Shown here one piece after another: positions 5,091 to 7,947 of a stretch of 7,947 bases of DNA. Made by a program: the position numbers and the translations under genes. Position 1 is the first letter of the stretch. Each line of letters begins with the position of its first letter. Location of the stretch: NCBI GenBank assembly GCA_030632545.1, contig DAOVUO010000097.1, forward strand, positions 1 to 7,947, read 5' to 3'. The notes under the pieces were generated by a model that searched no databases, was not told the DNA's origin, and worked only from the letters and a program-made list of their open reading frames with translations. The stretch is from Bacteroidales bacterium (GTDB lineage: Bacteria > Bacteroidota > Bacteroidia > Bacteroidales > DYOH01).

Positions 5091-6404
5091 TTAGAACAAC
5101 CAGTTTAATCCAATATATACTCCAGAAGTTCCATCTTCAGGTTTTGCAGCCATTCCATAGTCTACCGCTACTATAAAATTCTCGTTTAATGCAAAATGAA
5201 CTCCGCCACCATAACTTAAATGCAAAGATTCCTCTCCTGCAAATCTATACTCATATTCAGCAGGAACAGATAAATAATCAATATCTGTTTCTTGAACAAC
5301 CTGAGCCATATCAGCAAATCCACTTAATGCAATATAAAAGTTTGAACTACCAATTTTTGTACGTAGTACTTTATATCTTAATTCAAAGTTTGCTGCTACA
5401 ACGCCATCGCCAATTACACGGTCTCTCTTTATTCCACGTAAAGTTTTAGAGCCACCAAATGCATCATCAACTCGTTTGGTTGAATAATAAAAAGGCATCA
5501 TATAAAAAGGCATATCCCCACTTAACTTTTGAGAATAAATTGCTCTAGCAGCAAAATTAAAGACATCTTTTTTTATTGTAAAGTACTGACGATGTGTAAT
5601 TACAAATTGAGAAAATGGCTTGTCATTTCCTAAAAATGATGGCGCAGTAAGTAAAAATGCTTCTGTCCACATACCTTTTTGAGGATTAGGCTCATTATCT
5701 CGAGTATCAAAAACAGCACCTAGTTTTAAATAAAAATTAGAGCCTCCAGTGGCATCTTCCTGTGGAATTAGATTCCAATCAACAAAATCACGTAAAATAC
5801 TAGTATCATTAAGTAAATCTTCAGTTTTGCCATCGTTTAACGCTGCTACATCTACTTCAGCAATTTCAGTATTAAAATAACCAAAACCAACTAATGCCAT
5901 TAATTTTTTATCTACTAACTGATATTGGAAATCGGTTGTAAATCGCAATTGCTTACGCTCATATTTGTAATACATGCGATTAGGACTCAATACATCATCT
6001 ACAGTTGCTACTGAATCATATAAAAAGACTGATTCATACCCATTAAATCCATAAAAATCAATTGCTTGTTCTGTTACATATCTTAAATCAGAAGTGATTC
6101 TTGTTTTAGGAATTAAATGTTTTGAATCGTAAGTAAAAATGGCCTGACTACTCCCTTTTGTTGTTTTAGAATATTCGACATACCACGAGTGTAGATAATC
6201 TGGATAAGTACTACCGTCGCCAAACCAATAAAAATTAGCAAGAGCACCATAACGAAAACCTAAATCAGAATTAAAGGCAATCGCAGGAAGAGCTCCAAAG
6301 CTAAATCCTGTTTTCGCATTCTCGTCAATTGCTTTCTCCTCTTGAGCAAATATTGCCGCTGGTAAAAAGAAAAGCATAGTTAAAATGTAAAAAATCTTTC
6401 TCAT
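5091..6404 (-). CDS. Omp85-superfamily outer-membrane beta-barrel without POTRA domains
   Basis: A 437-residue outer-membrane protein. Signal peptide 1-20 ends in A-I-F-A before QEEK. The rest alternates short amphipathic strands and turns and finishes with G-L-N-W-L-F, the C-terminal aromatic residue recognised by the BAM machinery. Two Omp85 (surface antigen D15/BamA-TamA) hallmarks are present: V-F-D-T-R-D-N-E-P-N-P-Q-K-G-M (about 231-245) and the loop-6 motif L-R-G-I-K-R-D-R (322-329), preceded by FGGS. BamA itself has about 800 residues with five POTRA domains. Here only about 10-15 residues lie between the signal peptide and the first strand, so this is a barrel-only member of the kind annotated as BamA/TamA family or surface antigen in Bacteroidota. 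Its substrate is unknown. It is a single gene, with the terminator 54 bp downstream and a candidate -7 box 48 bp before the ATG. Confidence 0.88.
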   Translation of the reverse strand: MRKIFYILTMLFFLPAAIFAQEEKAIDENAKTGFSFGALPAIAFNSDLGFRYGALANFYWFGDGSTYPDYLHSWYVEYSKTTKGSSQAIFTYDSKHLIPKTRITSDLRYVTEQAIDFYGFNGYESVFLYDSVATVDDVLSPNRMYYKYERKQLRFTTDFQYQLVDKKLMALVGFGYFNTEIAEVDVAALNDGKTEDLLNDTSILRDFVDWNLIPQEDATGGSNFYLKLGAVFDTRDNEPNPQKGMWTEAFLLTAPSFLGNDKPFSQFVITHRQYFTIKKDVFNFAARAIYSQKLSGDMPFYMMPFYYSTKRVDDAFGGSKTLRGIKRDRVIGDGVVAANFELRYKVLRTKIGSSNFYIALSGFADMAQVVQETDIDYLSVPAEYEYRFAGEESLHLSYGGGVHFALNENFIVAVDYGMAAKPEDGTSGVYIGLNWLF

Positions 6405-6451
6405 AGAACTAAATTTAGATTAAATTAAACCAAAGAATATTCAACAAAAAA

Positions 6452-6459
6452 CAAAAGTA
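6452..6459 (-). promoter_or_regulatory. Candidate -7 box for the Omp85 gene
   Basis: On the minus strand this reads TACTTTTG, which fits TAnnTTTG. It lies 48 bp upstream of the Omp85 ATG, implying a leader of roughly 40 nt. The matching -33 TTTG is not obvious (TTTC/TTTA-rich sequence instead), and the region is AT-rich enough for chance matches. Confidence 0.35.
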
Positions 6460-6628
6460 TATTATCTGTATTAAGCTTATATTAAAGAAAGCCAGTCGTA
6501 ACACTTCATTTTTATCAAAAATTCATTCCGTTAAAGTACGGAAAAATATTTTTTTTCTGAAAATCTATTTGCAAATTTGAGCAACAAATATTTATTGGAC
6601 TGTATAACTAAACATAAAACTTATTAAT

Positions 6629-7678
6629 ATGAAAAAGCTTCTGAAATTTTTAATTTATCTAATATTACTAGTTATATTGGCTTTTGGATTTTTAATAGTA
6701 TATGGAACAATTAGTGATTATAAACCAGAACCGCAAGAACTTATATACACAGGTACTACTCCTGATGTAATAGCCGATTCGGCTGAGATTAATTTAATGA
6801 TTTGGAATATTGGCTATGCCGGATTAAGCGAGGATATGGACTTTTTCTACGATGGAGGCGAAAATGTTTATCCGAAAGAAGAAATTAGTTTAATAAATTT
6901 GGGGCAGATGAGCGAATACATCAAAAAAAATAATGAAATTGATGTATGGATGTTTCAGGAAATTGACCAATCGTCGCGCCGAAGTCATTTCAAAAATCAG
7001 TATAAGGCAATATCCCAATTAATGCCTACTTATATTCCAACTTTTGGTACTAATTACGATGTGTTTTTTGTCCCTCTACCGTTTACCAACCCAATGGGTG
7101 CGGTTTTTTCGGGTGTTGCAACATACAGTAAATTTACTCCCGAAAACGCTACTAGATATTCGTTTCCGGGCAATTACGAGTGGCCAAAAGGCTTGTTTAT
7201 GCTCGACAGATGTTTTTTGGTAAACCGTTACAAAGTGAGCAACGGAAAAGAGCTTTTGCTTATAAATACACATAATTCGGCTTATGATGACGGAACATTG
7301 CGCACGCAGCAGTTAGAACATCTTAAAAAATTACTAGATGAGGAATACAAAAAAGGAAATTACATAGTAGTTGCAGGCGACTGGAATCAATCTCCCGCTG
7401 GATTTGTGCCTCATTTCGAAAATAATATTATGGATAACGAGGAACGAATGGACATTCCGGTAGATTATATGGCCGATTGGACTTGGGCATTTGATAGTAG
7501 CATACCTACTAACCGTAGAGTTATTGCGCCTTACGATGCGCAAAAAACTTTAACTACCGTAATTGACTATTATCTGCTTTCGCCCAATATAGAAAAGCTC
7601 GAACTTAATGGCGTTCATCTTAATTTTAAAAATACGGATCATAACCCTGTGTTTATTAAAATAAAATTGAAAAATTAA
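6629..7678 (+). CDS. Membrane-anchored endonuclease/exonuclease/phosphatase-family protein
   Basis: A 349-residue protein. Residues 5-25 form one long hydrophobic segment after MKKLLK and act as an N-terminal anchor or signal, placing the catalytic domain outside the cytoplasm. All metal-dependent EEP (exonuclease III/DNase I/sphingomyelinase fold) motifs are present in order: M-I-W-N60-I-G-Y, F-Q-E111-I-D, I-N-T-H215-N-S, G-D251-W-N253-Q-S-P, I-D313-Y-Y-L, and T-D337-H338-N-P near the C-terminus. A full catalytic set implies an active Mg-dependent phosphodiesterase or phosphomonoesterase. The substrate (nucleic acid, phospholipid or inositol phosphate) cannot be told from these motifs. The gene is divergent from the Omp85 gene across a 224-bp spacer with several short AT-rich palindromes but no clear promoter. 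No terminator hairpin follows; the 3' side runs into the minisatellite 23 bp later. Confidence 0.9.
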   Translation: MKKLLKFLIYLILLVILAFGFLIVYGTISDYKPEPQELIYTGTTPDVIADSAEINLMIWNIGYAGLSEDMDFFYDGGENVYPKEEISLINLGQMSEYIKKNNEIDVWMFQEIDQSSRRSHFKNQYKAISQLMPTYIPTFGTNYDVFFVPLPFTNPMGAVFSGVATYSKFTPENATRYSFPGNYEWPKGLFMLDRCFLVNRYKVSNGKELLLINTHNSAYDDGTLRTQQLEHLKKLLDEEYKKGNYIVVAGDWNQSPAGFVPHFENNIMDNEERMDIPVDYMADWTWAFDSSIPTNRRVIAPYDAQKTLTTVIDYYLLSPNIEKLELNGVHLNFKNTDHNPVFIKIKLKN

Positions 7679-7701
7679 TCGCTCAGATTTATTTGGGATT
7701 T

Positions 7702-7846
7702 GATTGATGATTGATGATTGACGATTGACGATTGATGATTGACGATTGACGATTGATGATTGATGATTGACGATTGACGATTGACGATTGATGATTGTTG
7801 ATTGACGATTGATGATTGATGATTGTTGATTGACGATTGACGATTG
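7702..7846. repeat. 7-bp minisatellite, GATTGAY, 20 copies plus a partial copy
   Basis: Twenty head-to-tail heptamers fill 7702-7841, followed by a partial GATTG to 7846. Eight units are GATTGAT, ten GATTGAC and two GATTGTT; all variation is confined to the last two positions. An isolated GATTGAC follows at 7866-7872 and a degenerate GACGATTT near 7926. There is no spacer between units, no hairpin symmetry and no promoter in it. Minus-strand open frames here encode only Asn-His/Arg-Gln-Ser-Ser-Ile repeats produced by the 7-bp period, and two different frames give the same pattern, so they are not genes. The repeat starts 23 bp after the stop of the phosphodiesterase-like gene. Confidence 0.95.
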
Positions 7847-7884
7847 GGCTGGCGCAAAAGTTTTTGATTGACAACAAGACTAAG

Positions 7885-7914
7885 ACCTGCTAGCGTGCTT
7901 GCACCTAGTAGCGT
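7885..7914. repeat. Imperfect 12-bp direct repeat with overlapping hairpin
   Basis: ACCTGCTAGCGT (7885-7896) and ACCTAGTAGCGT (7903-7914) agree at 10 of 12 positions with an 18-bp period. Between them GTGCTTGCAC (7895-7904) can form a small hairpin with a CTTG loop, extended by CTAG on both sides with one bulged base. The segment is clearly more GC-rich than its surroundings. No gene was found in 7847-7947. Confidence 0.5.
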
Positions 7915-7947
7915 CCGTGACGTTTGACGATTTATTAATTGGCTAAC

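Noticed and set aside
6526..6556. Small hairpin TTCCGT/ACGGAA followed by a T run in the divergent spacer
   Set aside because: The stem is only 6 bp with few G-C pairs, the T run is offset by 5 nt, and no plus-strand gene ends before it, so a terminator is not supported.
7702..7846. CRISPR array
   Set aside because: Units are 7 bp, directly adjacent and without unique spacers, and no cas genes are present.
7675..7877. Two minus-strand open frames encoding Asn-His-Gln-Ser-Ser-Ile repeats
   Set aside because: They are read-through of the 7-bp minisatellite. The same repeated peptide appears in two different frames because the period is not a multiple of three, and there is no start context or domain.

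Overview
The window looks like a piece of an AT-rich Bacteroidota chromosome. The grounds are the base composition, start codons with A-rich upstream stretches instead of clear Shine-Dalgarno sequences, a TAnnTTTG-type -7 box in front of arsR, many lipoprotein signal peptides, and outer-membrane and lipoprotein families typical of that phylum. A genus cannot be named from this sequence.

Positions 1-3997 hold one tightly packed minus-strand arsenic-resistance operon. Read in the direction of transcription it is: a promoter and perfect palindromic operator, arsR, a second operator-like site, arsE, arsF, arsG, an exported rhodanese-like protein, a membrane-anchored thioredoxin, the arsenite exporter acr3, and the first 71 codons of an ArsP/DUF318-type permease that runs off the left edge. 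Gaps are 3-26 bp or overlaps of 4-8 bp, except for the 66-bp arsR-arsE gap that carries the second operator. The operon therefore joins an inorganic arsenite exporter (Acr3) to the ArsEFG module, known for aromatic (nitrophenyl/aminophenyl) arsenicals, and probably to a third exporter. No arsC-type arsenate reductase, arsM or arsI is visible. Five consecutive products carry redox-type cysteines, and their predicted locations run from cytosol (ArsE) through the membrane (ArsG, CcdA-like cysteine pair) to the periplasmic side (ArsF lipoprotein, rhodanese, anchored thioredoxin). This layout suggests a transmembrane thiol relay tied to arsenic handling, which is the most interesting idea in the window.

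Positions 4129-5001 (+) encode an unrecognised lipoprotein with three Trp-delimited helical repeats and an acidic C-terminal domain. A strong bidirectional hairpin terminator at 5010-5037 separates it from a convergent minus-strand gene (5091-6404) for an Omp85-type outer-membrane barrel that has no POTRA domains. A 224-bp divergent spacer follows, then a plus-strand membrane-anchored endonuclease/exonuclease/phosphatase-family protein (6629-7678).

The right end (7679-7947) is non-coding. It holds a 20-copy 7-bp minisatellite (GATTGAY) and a short, more GC-rich segment with an imperfect 12-bp direct repeat. Open frames reading Asn-His-Gln-Ser-Ser repeats on the minus strand here are translations of the minisatellite, not genes.
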